Source of the DNA: an uncultured Dorea sp.
Lineage (GTDB): Bacteria > Bacillota > Clostridia > Lachnospirales > Lachnospiraceae
DNA: 64,000 bases
Direction: 5' to 3'
NCBI GenBank assembly: GCA_910584095.1
Contig: CAJTYU010000009.1
Location: 29,955 to 93,954, forward strand
Under the pieces are notes generated by a model. That model was not told the origin of the DNA. It did no database searches and saw only the letters and a list, made by a program, of their open reading frames with translations. This document shows positions 13,860-22,570 of the stretch, one piece after another. Every line of letters starts with the position of its first letter. The first letter of the stretch is position 1. Both the position numbers and the translations under genes were made by a program.

Positions 13860-16007
13860 CTACTTTACACCCCGTTTAAAATGTCCCCTTGTAAATTCTC
13901 CTTTTGGAGCGGAGACTTTTTCTCCCCTTTGATACGCCGCTGTATATAAATCCAGAATTTCTCTTGTCCTTTTCTCATTTTCTGTACTAAATTGCAGTCT
14001 GACCGACCTAGTTCCGAGCTCCCTAACCTGCCTGTACTGGTCCAAAAGCATCAGAGGGGCTGAATTATAAATTACATTATAACAGTAAAGACACTCATTT
14101 TTCACTATATTTTTCTTATTCTGACGGTCTGTCATAGAAATATATCCCGGCCTGCCGTCGCATTTTTGCGTATTTTTCTTCACACAGCCAGCTGAAACCA
14201 TAACCGGAAGATACCCATATACAACAAGCTCCATATTCCAGACCCCTAGTTCCTGTAATTCCCATCGGTTTAATTCTGCGGGAGCAGTAACGCTTTCCAG
14301 CGAAAAATTTCCCAAAAAATCCTTCGCATATTGATTCCACTGGTAAATACTGCCGTCCGCCGCGGCGGGAATCTCCGGCTTCCGTTTTCTCACATAGAGA
14401 AGGCTCTCCAGATTACGTACCATCACGCCGTCAAACAGCTCGGCAAGTTCCTCAAAATGTTTATCATAAAACTCTTTTGCCTCCCGTCTGAAAATACGGG
14501 CCATTGCAAAGTACGCTCTCCGCCCGGAAGCCCTCAGCCTAAGAAGCTGCTCCTGCAGTTTCTCTCTTTCTCCGGGCGCTGCCCAAAGCGCATCCTCCAC
14601 GTAAATTCTGGAAATCCCCGTATAACTGCCGACTGCTTCTAATTGCTCCGCAGTTTCCACCGATACGCTGATTTCCATGCATTCCGGCACAATACCGGTT
14701 TTTTGCTCCTGTTTATAGTCCTTTCCGGATATCCCGATATTATCCGGCCTCTCCCTGCGAAAATCCTGAAGAATCCGCTTTTCCAGAACCTCCATGCCTC
14801 TGCGCCGAAGTTCATTCACAGCCTGAATCGGAAGAAAAATATCTCCGTCGAGACAAATATCCAGCTTTTCAAAAATAAATGGCGTGCTGCCCGTCTTCTT
14901 AAGCTGCTTTTCAAGCCGTTCTTCCGTTACCGGGCGACTGGCGGCCGGCTCTGCCACAGGCCCCGTCACCTCAGCGCTCTTCCCGCCAGACTGCAGATAT
15001 AATGTAACATGTTTCCCAACAGAAATCATCAATTTCCCGTTAACTTTTTCCTGAATCTTCCTGTCCCCTATCCGTTCAGTCCGTTCTTCCTGTTTCGGAC
15101 GTTTTAAGGAAAGCATTTCTTTTCCATTATGCCTATAGTAATAACCGTCGCAATATCCACGTCGCTGATACGCCCGTTCAAGTTCCCTGATATCCTTTTC
15201 CGATACATGGAAACCCTCCCCGCCCGAAGCCAGATAAATATCCAGATACTTCCGGTACATTCCTGTAACCGCCGACACATACTCCGGCTGCTTCATACGC
15301 CCTTCAATTTTAAAGGAATCAATACCGATTCTGATTAAATCCGGTATCGCCTGTATCGTACATAGATCCTTCAGACTTAGAATATCCTTCGACTGCTCTT
15401 TCCCTGCCGCATAAGAAAGCCTGCAGGGCTGCGCACACTGGCCTCTGTTTCCGCTGCGTCCTCCAATCATGCTGCTTAGCAAACACTGCCCGGAATAACA
15501 GTAGCAGAGAGCGCCATGCACAAAGCACTCCACTTCAAGGCCCGTATTCCCGCTGATTTCTTGAATTTCCGCCAGAGACAGTTCCCTTGCCGGAACAATC
15601 CGCGTCACACCCAGAGATTCTAGATATTTTGCTGAAATCACATTTGTTATCGTCATCTGCGTACTTGCATGAACGGAAAGTCCCGGAAACTGTTTCATCA
15701 CATAATCCATTACGCCCATATCCTGAACAATCACCGCATCCAGCCCCTGCTGATAAAAAGGAAGCAGATACTCATATAAATCCGCAAATTCCCTCTCCTT
15801 CACAAGCGTATTAACTGTCAGATACAGCTTCCTTCCATGCAGATGCACATAATCAATTGCTGACAATAATTCATCTCTATTAAAATTAACCGCATAGGCG
15901 CGGGCTCCAAACCTCTCGCCGCCTGCATAAACCGCATCGGCTCCCGCGCAGACCGCCGCCTTTAATGTTTCATAATCACCTGCCGGTGCCAAAATTTCAA
16001 TCGCCAA
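13860..16007 (-). CDS. U32 family peptidase-like protein with DUF3656 domain
   Basis: 715 residues. The N-terminal U32 domain is clear: ILAPAGDYETLKAAVCAGADAVYAGG, VQDMGVMDY, SVHASTQMTITN and the Cys cluster CFVHGALCYCYSGQCLLSSMIGGRSGNRGQCAQPCR in three parts. The length and later region fit the U32 plus DUF3656 architecture of E. coli RlhA, which hydroxylates a cytidine of 23S rRNA; other U32 proteins act in ubiquinone synthesis or are called collagenases. An RNA-modification role is the best guess. The start is TTG 16007, after AGGAGT. The gene ends 8 nt before the FtsW start. Confidence 0.85.
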   Translation of the reverse strand: MAIEILAPAGDYETLKAAVCAGADAVYAGGERFGARAYAVNFNRDELLSAIDYVHLHGRKLYLTVNTLVKEREFADLYEYLLPFYQQGLDAVIVQDMGVMDYVMKQFPGLSVHASTQMTITNVISAKYLESLGVTRIVPARELSLAEIQEISGNTGLEVECFVHGALCYCYSGQCLLSSMIGGRSGNRGQCAQPCRLSYAAGKEQSKDILSLKDLCTIQAIPDLIRIGIDSFKIEGRMKQPEYVSAVTGMYRKYLDIYLASGGEGFHVSEKDIRELERAYQRRGYCDGYYYRHNGKEMLSLKRPKQEERTERIGDRKIQEKVNGKLMISVGKHVTLYLQSGGKSAEVTGPVAEPAASRPVTEERLEKQLKKTGSTPFIFEKLDICLDGDIFLPIQAVNELRRRGMEVLEKRILQDFRRERPDNIGISGKDYKQEQKTGIVPECMEISVSVETAEQLEAVGSYTGISRIYVEDALWAAPGEREKLQEQLLRLRASGRRAYFAMARIFRREAKEFYDKHFEELAELFDGVMVRNLESLLYVRKRKPEIPAAADGSIYQWNQYAKDFLGNFSLESVTAPAELNRWELQELGVWNMELVVYGYLPVMVSAGCVKKNTQKCDGRPGYISMTDRQNKKNIVKNECLYCYNVIYNSAPLMLLDQYRQVRELGTRSVRLQFSTENEKRTREILDLYTAAYQRGEKVSAPKGEFTRGHFKRGVK

Positions 16008-16024
16008 TTCCTACTCCTATATCG

Positions 16025-16054
16025 AAATAAGGCTGTCATCCGACAGCCTTATTT
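16025..16054. terminator. Hairpin at the zapA stop codon
   Basis: Perfect inverted repeat with arms AAATAAGGCTGTC / GACAGCCTTATTT and a 4-nt loop. The zapA stop codon is inside one arm. There is no long T run, and the U32 start lies 18 nt away, so it probably attenuates or protects message ends rather than stopping all transcription. Confidence 0.55.
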
Positions 16055-16462
16055 ACCCTTGCTATTCTTCATCTCAGTTTCCAACTGTACAATCTTCATC
16101 TGCAGCGTCCGGTTCTCTTCTTTCAGTTTGTCCAAAGTCTTATCCGCGTTCTCCAGCTTAATCTGTACAGAAATCAATTCGTGCTTGAGGTCGTACATCT
16201 CCTTATCCTTCGCCTCAATATCGCTCTCCAGAGTACCGCCCTGCTTCTTTGCTTTAAAATAATCGTCCGCAATATTCAATGCAAGAAGAATGCTTCTGGT
16301 CTCCGCGCTCTGCTTGCGATAGCCTTCGCTGCTGGTACATTCTTCCAACTTGTGATTCAAATAGGTGGAAACTCTCTGCAAATATTCTTCACTTTCAAAT
16401 CCGCTCAAGGTAAATACCTTCCCGCCAATCAATACCTCTGTATAATTCTTTGATGATGCCAT
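16049..16462 (-). CDS. zapA: Cell division protein ZapA
   Basis: 137 residues from the ATG at 16462, which has GGGAGG 5 nt upstream; a longer frame from 16501 lacks support. ZapA bundles FtsZ filaments at the division site. The N-terminal domain has TEVLIGGKVFTLSGFESEEYLQ and VSTYLNHKLEEC. ETRSILLALNIADDYFKAK follows, then a long coiled coil of heptads to the C-terminus. It sits between ruvB and the U32 gene upstream of the FtsW/PBP pair, a division-related context. Confidence 0.9.
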   Translation of the reverse strand: MASSKNYTEVLIGGKVFTLSGFESEEYLQRVSTYLNHKLEECTSSEGYRKQSAETRSILLALNIADDYFKAKKQGGTLESDIEAKDKEMYDLKHELISVQIKLENADKTLDKLKEENRTLQMKIVQLETEMKNSKGK

Positions 16463-16537
16463 CGCAACCTCCCACTCCTTTGCGTAAAACTCTGTATTCA
16501 TTATAAACTATAAGTCCGCAAAAACCAACTATTTTCT

Positions 16538-17536
16538 TTAATTTGGTATCGAAATCCCCAGATGTCCGTAAGCAAGCTCCGTGGCAACCCGTCCTCTGGG
16601 CGTTCTCTGAATGAATCCGTTCTTAAGCAGATAAGGTTCATACACATCCTCTATCGTTCCCGAATCCTCCCCCACAGACGCCGCCAGCGTCTCCAAACCT
16701 ACCGGACCTCCGCCAAATTTGTGGATCATTGTTAAAAGAATGTTCCGGTCTACATGATCCAAGCCATATTTATCCACATCCAGAAGATCAAGAGCCATAT
16801 CCGCCGCCTCCCTGGTTATTGCGCCGTCATACCTCACCTGGGCAAAATCGCGCACCCGCTTAAGCAGACGGTTCGCAAGTCTCGGCGTCCCCCTTGACCT
16901 CCTTGCAAGCTCCATTGCTCCTTTCTCGTCAATCTCCACTTCCAGCACTCTGGCCGAGCGCTGGATAATCGTACTCAGTTCCTCCACTGTATAAAATTCC
17001 AGCCGGTTAATTACTCCGAAACGATCTCTGAGCGGCGCGGTAAGCATTCCCGCTCTGGTAGTCGCCCCAACCAGCGTAAAATGAGGAAGATCCAGCCGGA
17101 TAGACCTTGCGCTGGCTCCCTTTCCAATCATGATATCAATGGCAAAGTCCTCCATTGCGGGATAGAGTACCTCTTCCACCTGCCGGTTCAGCCGGTGGAT
17201 CTCATCTACAAAAAGAACATCGCCCTCCTGAAGGTTATTCAGAATTGCCGCCATCTCTCCCGGTTTCTCAATGGCAGGACCCGACGTAATCTTAATCCCA
17301 ACTCCCATCTCATTTGCAATAATCCCTGCAAGGGTAGTCTTGCCAAGTCCCGGAGGCCCGTAAAACAGTACATGATCCAACGCCTCACCACGCTCCTTGG
17401 CCGCGGCAATGTAAATCTTCAGCATTTCTTTTGCCTTAGCCTGTCCAATATAATCATCCAGAGTCTGAGGCCGTAAATGGCTCTCAATCTTTACGTCTTC
17501 CTCCAAATTCTCAGTCGTAATAATTCTTCTTCCCAT
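16538..17536 (-). CDS. ruvB: Holliday junction branch migration ATPase RuvB
   Basis: 332 residues, full length. RuvB is the AAA+ motor that drives branch migration with RuvA at Holliday junctions. Visible motifs are YIGQAKAKEML, Walker A GPPGLGKTTLA, Walker B VLFVDEIHRLN, sensor TLVGATTRAGMLTAPLRDRFG and the C-terminal winged helix with GGGPVGLETLAASVGED. It follows ruvA by 12 nt. Confidence 0.98.
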   Translation of the reverse strand: MGRRIITTENLEEDVKIESHLRPQTLDDYIGQAKAKEMLKIYIAAAKERGEALDHVLFYGPPGLGKTTLAGIIANEMGVGIKITSGPAIEKPGEMAAILNNLQEGDVLFVDEIHRLNRQVEEVLYPAMEDFAIDIMIGKGASARSIRLDLPHFTLVGATTRAGMLTAPLRDRFGVINRLEFYTVEELSTIIQRSARVLEVEIDEKGAMELARRSRGTPRLANRLLKRVRDFAQVRYDGAITREAADMALDLLDVDKYGLDHVDRNILLTMIHKFGGGPVGLETLAASVGEDSGTIEDVYEPYLLKNGFIQRTPRGRVATELAYGHLGISIPN

Positions 17537-17548
17537 AATTCCCCTCTG

Positions 17549-18154
17549 CTACACCATGTATTTTAAAGCTTGTTTGAGGATATCTTCTACCTTAGTATCC
17601 GGCGTAACAGGAACCTGCCGAACGGCTCTTAAAGCCTCGGCGCTTCCGTATCCCAAAGCTGTCAGAGCCGCGGCTGCATCCTGCTGTATATCTCCGGCCA
17701 AAGAAGCCTCCCCGGCCTCTTGGTCCTCCTGCCCATGGTTCAGCGCATCTTCCAGATGCAGTTTATCCTTCAATTCCAAGATCAATTTCTCCGCCGTCTT
17801 CTTTCCGATTCCCTGCGAAGCTGAAATCGCTTTCACGTCATTAGAGAAAACTGCAAATCTCAGATCATCCGCCGAAAGCTGCGACAAAATACTTAAGCCC
17901 CCCTTTGGCCCGATACCGCTGACCGTAATCACCTGCTTAAATACAGTCAGATCATCTTTGGACAGGAAGCCAAAAAGCTGCATAGAATCCTCCTTCACAT
18001 TCAGAAAGGTATGTATCGTCACTTCCATACCTGTCTGGGGAAGCTTTGCTATCACTCTTCCGGGCATAAAGATCCCATATCCCACACCGCCCACATCAAC
18101 AACAGCCTTGCTTTCTTCTATTGCCGCAAGCCGTCCTCTTATATATGAAATCAT
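17549..18154 (-). CDS. ruvA: Holliday junction DNA helicase subunit RuvA
   Basis: 201 residues beginning MISYIRGRLAAIEESKAVVD, the standard RuvA start. ATG 18154 has AGGAGG 6 nt upstream; the frame can be extended by 8 residues without support. It forms the junction-binding tetramer that loads RuvB. The OB-fold N-terminus is followed by helix-hairpin-helix motifs VSGIGPKGGLSILS and SQGIGKKTAEKLILELKD, and a C-terminal RuvB-binding domain (AAALTALGYGSAEALRAV). Confidence 0.97.
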   Translation of the reverse strand: MISYIRGRLAAIEESKAVVDVGGVGYGIFMPGRVIAKLPQTGMEVTIHTFLNVKEDSMQLFGFLSKDDLTVFKQVITVSGIGPKGGLSILSQLSADDLRFAVFSNDVKAISASQGIGKKTAEKLILELKDKLHLEDALNHGQEDQEAGEASLAGDIQQDAAAALTALGYGSAEALRAVRQVPVTPDTKVEDILKQALKYMV

Positions 18155-18167
18155 CTCCAACCTCCTA

Positions 18168-18671
18168 TCAGCCTTCAAAACCTGTACGCAGATTTACCAG
18201 ACGTTTTAACATCTCATTCGCCGTAATTCCAATAATTAGGCCGGTTATAAGCCCCGCCGTCAGAAGTACCGGCAGATAATATGCCACACTGTAAGTTTCT
18301 ACTACAAGCATGGCAACAATAAGCTGTCCTATATTATGACTTACGCCTCCTGCAATACTGATACCCATTATGCTGAAACCGCCGCTTTTCTTCAAAATCG
18401 TCATCACTGTCAAACTCAGCATACCTCCTGCCAGACTGTAGAAAATTCCAAACAGGCTGCCAAACATGAATCCAGACAAAACTACTCTTGTTACTGACAG
18501 CAGGTATGCCGACTTCACGTTCATCTTATACAGCGCTATCACAATAATCAAATTAGCAAGTCCTAGTTTCACCCCCGGTATTCCGATGTGAAAGGGAATC
18601 AGCGACTCTACATAGCTAAATATCAGGGCCAGCGCGGTAAATACTCCAAAATAAGCTGCTCGAACTTTCAA
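18168..18671 (-). CDS. Gx transporter family membrane protein (EetB-like)
   Basis: 167 residues from TTG 18671, which follows GGGAGGG; an ATG at 18716 would add 15 residues but has no good ribosome site. It has about five membrane helices with VESLIPFHIGIPGVKLGLAN and the Gly-rich AGGVSHNIGQLIVAM, typical of the family once called heptaprenyl diphosphate synthase component I. Members pair with NusG-domain-II proteins in flavin-based extracellular electron transfer loci (EetB with EetA). Here it directly follows such a gene and lies close to apbE and rnf. Confidence 0.85.
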   Translation of the reverse strand: MKVRAAYFGVFTALALIFSYVESLIPFHIGIPGVKLGLANLIIVIALYKMNVKSAYLLSVTRVVLSGFMFGSLFGIFYSLAGGMLSLTVMTILKKSGGFSIMGISIAGGVSHNIGQLIVAMLVVETYSVAYYLPVLLTAGLITGLIIGITANEMLKRLVNLRTGFEG

Positions 18672-18726
18672 AAATAACCCTCCCCCGCAACTTCTATGCT
18701 GATAATGGAATACCATTCACATCCAT

Positions 18727-19086
18727 CTAATTTGTCACCGTATCAATCTTGCTATCCGTTCTGGAATGTATCTCCACAATAACCTTATTCGGGAGGCAGA
18801 TAATATTCTCATTACTCACAGAGACGGCCCTCTGATGGACACAGAGCTGATCCGGACAGTCAGCCTTCACCATATCCGCCCGTCCATTCTTAATCTCTAA
18901 TACGTTGCTGCCTCCATTAATCGTAATCTCCTGATCTTCATTCAAACTGTAAGTTCCGGTAAGTTTCCCGTTCACCTTGACAACCACTTCACCCGCCCCC
19001 GTATTGCGGAGAAGCTGGTGGGAGAAATATGCACAAGCCGCCACGCACAACACAATAATTATTAATATCCAGTCTTTTTTCTTCAT
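18727..19086 (-). CDS. NusG domain II-containing membrane-anchored protein (EetA-like)
   Basis: 119 residues from ATG 19086, which has GGAG 6 nt upstream. A signal-anchor helix (WILIIIVLCVAACAYFSHQL) is followed by an external beta domain with VVVKVNGKLTGTYSLNEDQEI, the pair of cysteines in KADCPDQLCVHQRAVS, and IICLPNKVIVEI. That is the NusG_II fold, not the transcription factor NusG. Such proteins occur beside Gx transporters and ApbE flavin transferases in electron-transfer loci. It heads the transcript that continues into ruvAB. Confidence 0.85.
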   Translation of the reverse strand: MKKKDWILIIIVLCVAACAYFSHQLLRNTGAGEVVVKVNGKLTGTYSLNEDQEITINGGSNVLEIKNGRADMVKADCPDQLCVHQRAVSVSNENIICLPNKVIVEIHSRTDSKIDTVTN

Positions 19087-19142
19087 ATAATTCTCCATCT
19101 GCACTTCCGTCCTAACACTATGTAATAACATCATCTTAAATT

Positions 19143-19171
19143 ATTCTATCACAATTAAGGAAGTTGTGCAA
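19143..19171 (-). promoter_or_regulatory. Promoter of the NusG-II/Gx/ruvAB transcript
   Basis: Minus strand: TTGCAC (19166-19171), 17-nt spacer, TAGAAT (19143-19148), in the intergenic region shared with apbE. Confidence 0.6.
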
Positions 19172-19244
19172 TCACGTGTTCGAATTACTAATCATATCAT
19201 CTTTAACAGCGATTGATTTTGCACATAAAAGCTATACGCGGCAT

Positions 19245-19272
19245 TTGCATAATCCTATTTTTATGATATACT
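19245..19272 (+). promoter_or_regulatory. Promoter of apbE
   Basis: Plus strand: TTGCAT (19245-19250), 16-nt spacer, TATACT (19267-19272), 75 nt before the apbE ATG. Confidence 0.6.
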
Positions 19273-19347
19273 AGTTACTGTTCACACAGACTTTGCATTC
19301 ACTACGGCGCAAAGCTAGAAATTTATTCTATTACAGCGAGGTGTAAC

Positions 19348-20328
19348 ATGAAAATTCGTAAGATAACAGGGCTTCTAATGACAGTCGTTATATTATGTAT
19401 GACTGGTTGTTCTGAATTTTCCAGAAAGCCCTTAAACTATACTGGCACAGCTCTCGATACGGTGATTAACATTCAGATTTTTGATTCCCATGACGAAGAG
19501 CTGACTAAGCACTGCCAGAAAATGTGCGAAGAATATGAGGCTAAGTTCTCCCGAACCATAGAGACCAGCGAGATAGCCCAGATCAACGCTGCAAGCGGCG
19601 CCCCGGTAGAAGTATCAGACGATACGGTCACGTTAATCAAAAAAGGGATTTATTACTGCGATATGTCAGACGGCGCCTTCGATATCACCATAGGTTCCGT
19701 CACCAGTCTATGGGACTTTAAAGCCAATGAACCTGTTCCTCCGGCGCCTGAAGTGCTTGCAGAAGCAGCGACACATGTCAATTACAGGAAGATCTCCATT
19801 GACGGCAATACCGTGAGGCTTTTAGATCCGGCGGCCAAACTGGACCTTGGCGCCATCGCAAAGGGGTATATTGCCGACCGGATCAAAGAATACCTAAGAA
19901 GCAAAGGCGTTAGACACGCATTGATCAATCTGGGAGGAAATGTACTCGCCATCGGCGGTAAACAAAGCGGCTCTCCTTTTAATATCGGTGTCCAAAAACC
20001 ATTTGATGAAGGCGGCGAGCCAATTACTTCTGTAAGAATCAAAAACAAATCTATTGTTACCTCCGGAACCTATCAGAGGTATTTTGAGAAGGATGGCGCT
20101 CTCTATCACCACATATTAAATAGTTCCAGCGGCAATCCATGCAACAATGGACTGAACAGCGTAACCATCATTACGGATTCTTCCCTAACGGCAGACGCGC
20201 TGAGCACCACATGTTTTCTGCTGGGACCAGAAGCGGGAATGAAACTGATCAATCAATTAGACAACGTAGATGCGATCTTCATCGATACAAACAACGAGCT
20301 AACTTTCTCCCGTAATTATGATAAATAA
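19348..20328 (+). CDS. apbE: FAD:protein FMN transferase (ApbE lipoprotein)
   Basis: 326 residues. ApbE cleaves FAD and attaches FMN covalently to threonine in targets such as RnfG and RnfD. A lipoprotein signal ends in the lipobox MTGC (Cys near 21), so the enzyme works outside the membrane. Motifs are GTALDTVINIQIF, GAFDITIGSVTSLWDF, LDLGAIAKGYIADRI (FAD site), HALINLGGNVLAIG and HHILNSSSGNP. The closing LTADALSTTCFLLG and DAIFID are also typical. It is one of very few plus-strand genes, diverging from the NusG-II/Gx pair and about 1.4 kb from the rnf cluster, whose subunits are its likely substrates. Confidence 0.95.
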   Translation: MKIRKITGLLMTVVILCMTGCSEFSRKPLNYTGTALDTVINIQIFDSHDEELTKHCQKMCEEYEAKFSRTIETSEIAQINAASGAPVEVSDDTVTLIKKGIYYCDMSDGAFDITIGSVTSLWDFKANEPVPPAPEVLAEAATHVNYRKISIDGNTVRLLDPAAKLDLGAIAKGYIADRIKEYLRSKGVRHALINLGGNVLAIGGKQSGSPFNIGVQKPFDEGGEPITSVRIKNKSIVTSGTYQRYFEKDGALYHHILNSSSGNPCNNGLNSVTIITDSSLTADALSTTCFLLGPEAGMKLINQLDNVDAIFIDTNNELTFSRNYDK

Positions 20329-20340
20329 AATACGCATGAA

Positions 20341-20377
20341 AAGAGAGTCCGCCGCAGATGGCAGACTCTCTTTTTTT
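20341..20377. terminator. Bidirectional terminator between apbE and the prion-like gene
   Basis: AGAGAGTC / GACTCTCT stem followed by seven T on the plus strand; the minus strand reads into TCTCTTTTCAT. It serves the two convergent genes. Confidence 0.9.
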
Positions 20378-20396
20378 AGGCAGTAAACAGTAACCT

Positions 20397-21173
20397 TTAA
20401 TACGTGCTCAGCGCACCTGCAAAGGAAACTCCCCATATCAGAATCACTATGATATACAATACAAAAATCACGCCTGTGATAATAAGCTGCGCTCTGCAGA
20501 AATTTCTTCTGTTTACATTACCATTCTTTCCAAAAGCCCATATCAAGGAAAGAATAATTCCTGCACATGGAATCAAACAAGCAAGCAGAGTAAGCAGCCA
20601 GTCTCCCATTGTCATTGGACTGGTATCCATTCCACCGTAGGGAGAATTTGGGTTATTTCCGTAATTCTGCTGATAACCGGCGTTCGGAACCCCGATATAA
20701 TTCGACTGGTAATTACTATTCGAATTACTGCCGTAACCCTGCTGATAACTCGTATTCGGACTAGCCCCAAATCCTTGCTGATAACCAGCGTTTGGATTAC
20801 CGTTATAGTTCGGCTGCTGATACTGCCCGTTTCCATAGGCCGAGCCGCTCTGATTAAAATTCTGACAGCCTCCCTGATTTGGGCTGTTATTCTGGTTCGG
20901 ATTCCCATAAGGACTCTGTCCTGTATTTGTATATCCTCCCATATTTTGATAAGCATCTGTACTCTGCCCGTAACTGCTGTTAGGATCTGTATAAGGCCTA
21001 TCTTCTCTGGAATCCCCTTTCTCTGCTTCAATTCCTTCTTTTCCAATTACATCATCGGAAAAGAAAGGTTCTGCCGATTCTGTGCCAGATACCGTCTGTT
21101 CTTTAAATATATCGTTTTCCGGCGTCTGATTATCCGGCGTATTCTCCGGTATATTTGGAAATTGGTTATCCAT
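20397..21173 (-). CDS. Asn/Gln/Gly/Tyr-rich protein with two C-terminal membrane helices
   Basis: 258 residues, family not certain. Residues 1-75 are acidic (EKGDSREDRPYTDPNSS). About 75-185 are low complexity, rich in Asn, Gln, Gly, Tyr and Pro, with imperfect repeats of NPNAGYQQGF, SPNTSYQQGYG and VPNAGYQQNYGNNPN. The last 70 residues form two helices (WLLTLLACLIPCAGIILSLI and AQLIITGVIFVLYIIVILIW) joined by a basic loop GKNGNVNRRNFCRAQ. This layout, a disordered cytoplasmic arm on a small CD225/DUF4190-like membrane anchor, is common in Clostridia but functionally undefined. GAGGAGG precedes the ATG. Confidence 0.8.
   Translation of the reverse strand: MDNQFPNIPENTPDNQTPENDIFKEQTVSGTESAEPFFSDDVIGKEGIEAEKGDSREDRPYTDPNSSYGQSTDAYQNMGGYTNTGQSPYGNPNQNNSPNQGGCQNFNQSGSAYGNGQYQQPNYNGNPNAGYQQGFGASPNTSYQQGYGSNSNSNYQSNYIGVPNAGYQQNYGNNPNSPYGGMDTSPMTMGDWLLTLLACLIPCAGIILSLIWAFGKNGNVNRRNFCRAQLIITGVIFVLYIIVILIWGVSFAGALSTY
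20640..20830. repeat. Degenerate tandem repeats in the prion-like coding region
   Basis: About four copies of a degenerate unit of roughly 54-57 nt encode variants of (N/S/V)PN(A/T/S)(G/S)YQQ(G/N)(F/Y)G. Copies differ at many positions, so this is an old repeat. Confidence 0.6.
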
Positions 21174-21233
21174 CTTTTCGTCCTCCTCAATGTAAACTCT
21201 GATCTCACTTTCTTTATCATACCATAATAAATC

Positions 21234-21716
21234 TTAAAATACAATTGCCCGAATCAAACAACGCAGACGATATATTAGATTATACTGATAGTATGTCATA
21301 GGAGGCGTATCCGGAAAATACCGCGCCATTCGATAAATATAAAATGCTATCATCAACGACATCATCACAATCAAATACCATTTCATCCAATTAACAGAAC
21401 TCTTCAGAAACAGATAACGCCAGACCGCAGCCGCAAGCATAAACACTCCTAACGCATAAATAAAGGGCTGCAGCTTCCATGCGTCTGCAAAATGTCCTGT
21501 CAGCATGAGAACGCCTGCCCTTGTCATTCCGCAGGCAGGACATGGATATCCTGTTGCTAATACCATAGGGCATAAACTATACAAAAAACGCCCTAATACG
21601 GCGCGGTGGGCGGCTGCAATAACAGCCACCCACAGAACCACCCGAACGCAGAAACTGGCGTCCTTTATAATTTCCTGTCTAACCTTTTTGATGTAACGAC
21701 TGAAATCAATCCGCAT
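21234..21716 (-). CDS. DUF2752 family membrane protein
   Basis: 160 residues from ATG 21716. The family hallmark CPMVLATGYPCPACGMTRAG is present (Cys-Pro-x-Cys-Gly-x-Thr-Arg), in an extracytoplasmic loop between the first helices. Three to four hydrophobic segments follow. The function is unknown. It lies 46 nt downstream of rnfB with no visible terminator, so it may be the last gene of the rnf transcript. The ribosome site is weak (AAGG). Confidence 0.85.
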   Translation of the reverse strand: MRIDFSRYIKKVRQEIIKDASFCVRVVLWVAVIAAAHRAVLGRFLYSLCPMVLATGYPCPACGMTRAGVLMLTGHFADAWKLQPFIYALGVFMLAAAVWRYLFLKSSVNWMKWYLIVMMSLMIAFYIYRMARYFPDTPPMTYYQYNLIYRLRCLIRAIVF

Positions 21717-21762
21717 AAAAAAATTACCTTGTCTACGAGTTAGTTGAGGGAGACAGTGAAAT

Positions 21763-22557
21763 TCATTGAATCTGAATAATTTTCTTGGGACATTTTTCAG
21801 CGCATGCTCCGCAATTCGTACACTTTGAGGGATTGATGTGCGCAATGTTATTGTCTACGGAGATTGCCTCGCTCTCGCAGACCTTGACGCACATTCTGCA
21901 GCCTATACATCCAACGGCGCATGCCGCCATTACATCCTTACCCTTGTCCTGGGAACTGCACTGAACCAGATGTTTCTGGTCGTACGGCACCAGTTCGATC
22001 AGATGCTTCGGACATACGGCAATACACTTGCCGCAAGCCTTACAGGCATCCTTATCCACTACCGCTACTCCATTGATAATATGGATCGCGTCAAAGGGAC
22101 ATGCCTGAACACAAGTGCCTTCTCCAAGGCATCCGTAATTACAGGACTTCGGTCCCCCGTTCTGCATCATATTAATCATGATGCAGTCGCCTAAGCCATG
22201 ATATTCATAGTCAGTCTTAGCCTTATCACAGGTTCCGGCACACTTCACGTATGCGGTCATATGTACCTGTTCTCCGGCCTCCTGACCCATAATCTCTCCA
22301 ATCTTTGCAGCAACCGGAGCTCCGCCTACCGGGCACGCGCCAATCTCTGCTTCACCCTTCACGATGGCAGCGGCAAGACCGGAACATCCCGCGTAGCCGC
22401 AGCCGCCGCAGTTGTTGCCTGGAAGAACGCCCACGATCGCCTCTTCCCGCTCGTCAACCTCAACTGCAAATTTCTTTCCGGCAAATCCAAGGAATACGCC
22501 AATGAACAGACCGGTTCCGCCGACGATTACCGCCGCAATAATAATACCTGTTATCAT
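21763..22557 (-). CDS. rnfB: Rnf complex subunit RnfB (electron entry, Fe-S)
   Basis: 264 residues. RnfB accepts electrons from reduced ferredoxin. An N-terminal helix (ITGIIIAAVIVGGTGLFIG) anchors it. The first cluster motif is NNCGGCGYAGCSGLAAAIV with CPVGG. Further clusters follow in CLGEGTCVQACPFDAIHI, CKACGKCIAVCPKHLIEL, CIGCRMCVKVCESEAI and CTNCGACAEKCPKKI, more than the minimum for the family. It is the last rnf gene in the order C-D-G-E-A-B. Confidence 0.97.
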   Translation of the reverse strand: MITGIIIAAVIVGGTGLFIGVFLGFAGKKFAVEVDEREEAIVGVLPGNNCGGCGYAGCSGLAAAIVKGEAEIGACPVGGAPVAAKIGEIMGQEAGEQVHMTAYVKCAGTCDKAKTDYEYHGLGDCIMINMMQNGGPKSCNYGCLGEGTCVQACPFDAIHIINGVAVVDKDACKACGKCIAVCPKHLIELVPYDQKHLVQCSSQDKGKDVMAACAVGCIGCRMCVKVCESEAISVDNNIAHINPSKCTNCGACAEKCPKKIIQIQ

Positions 22558-22570
22558 AGTATGCTCCTCC

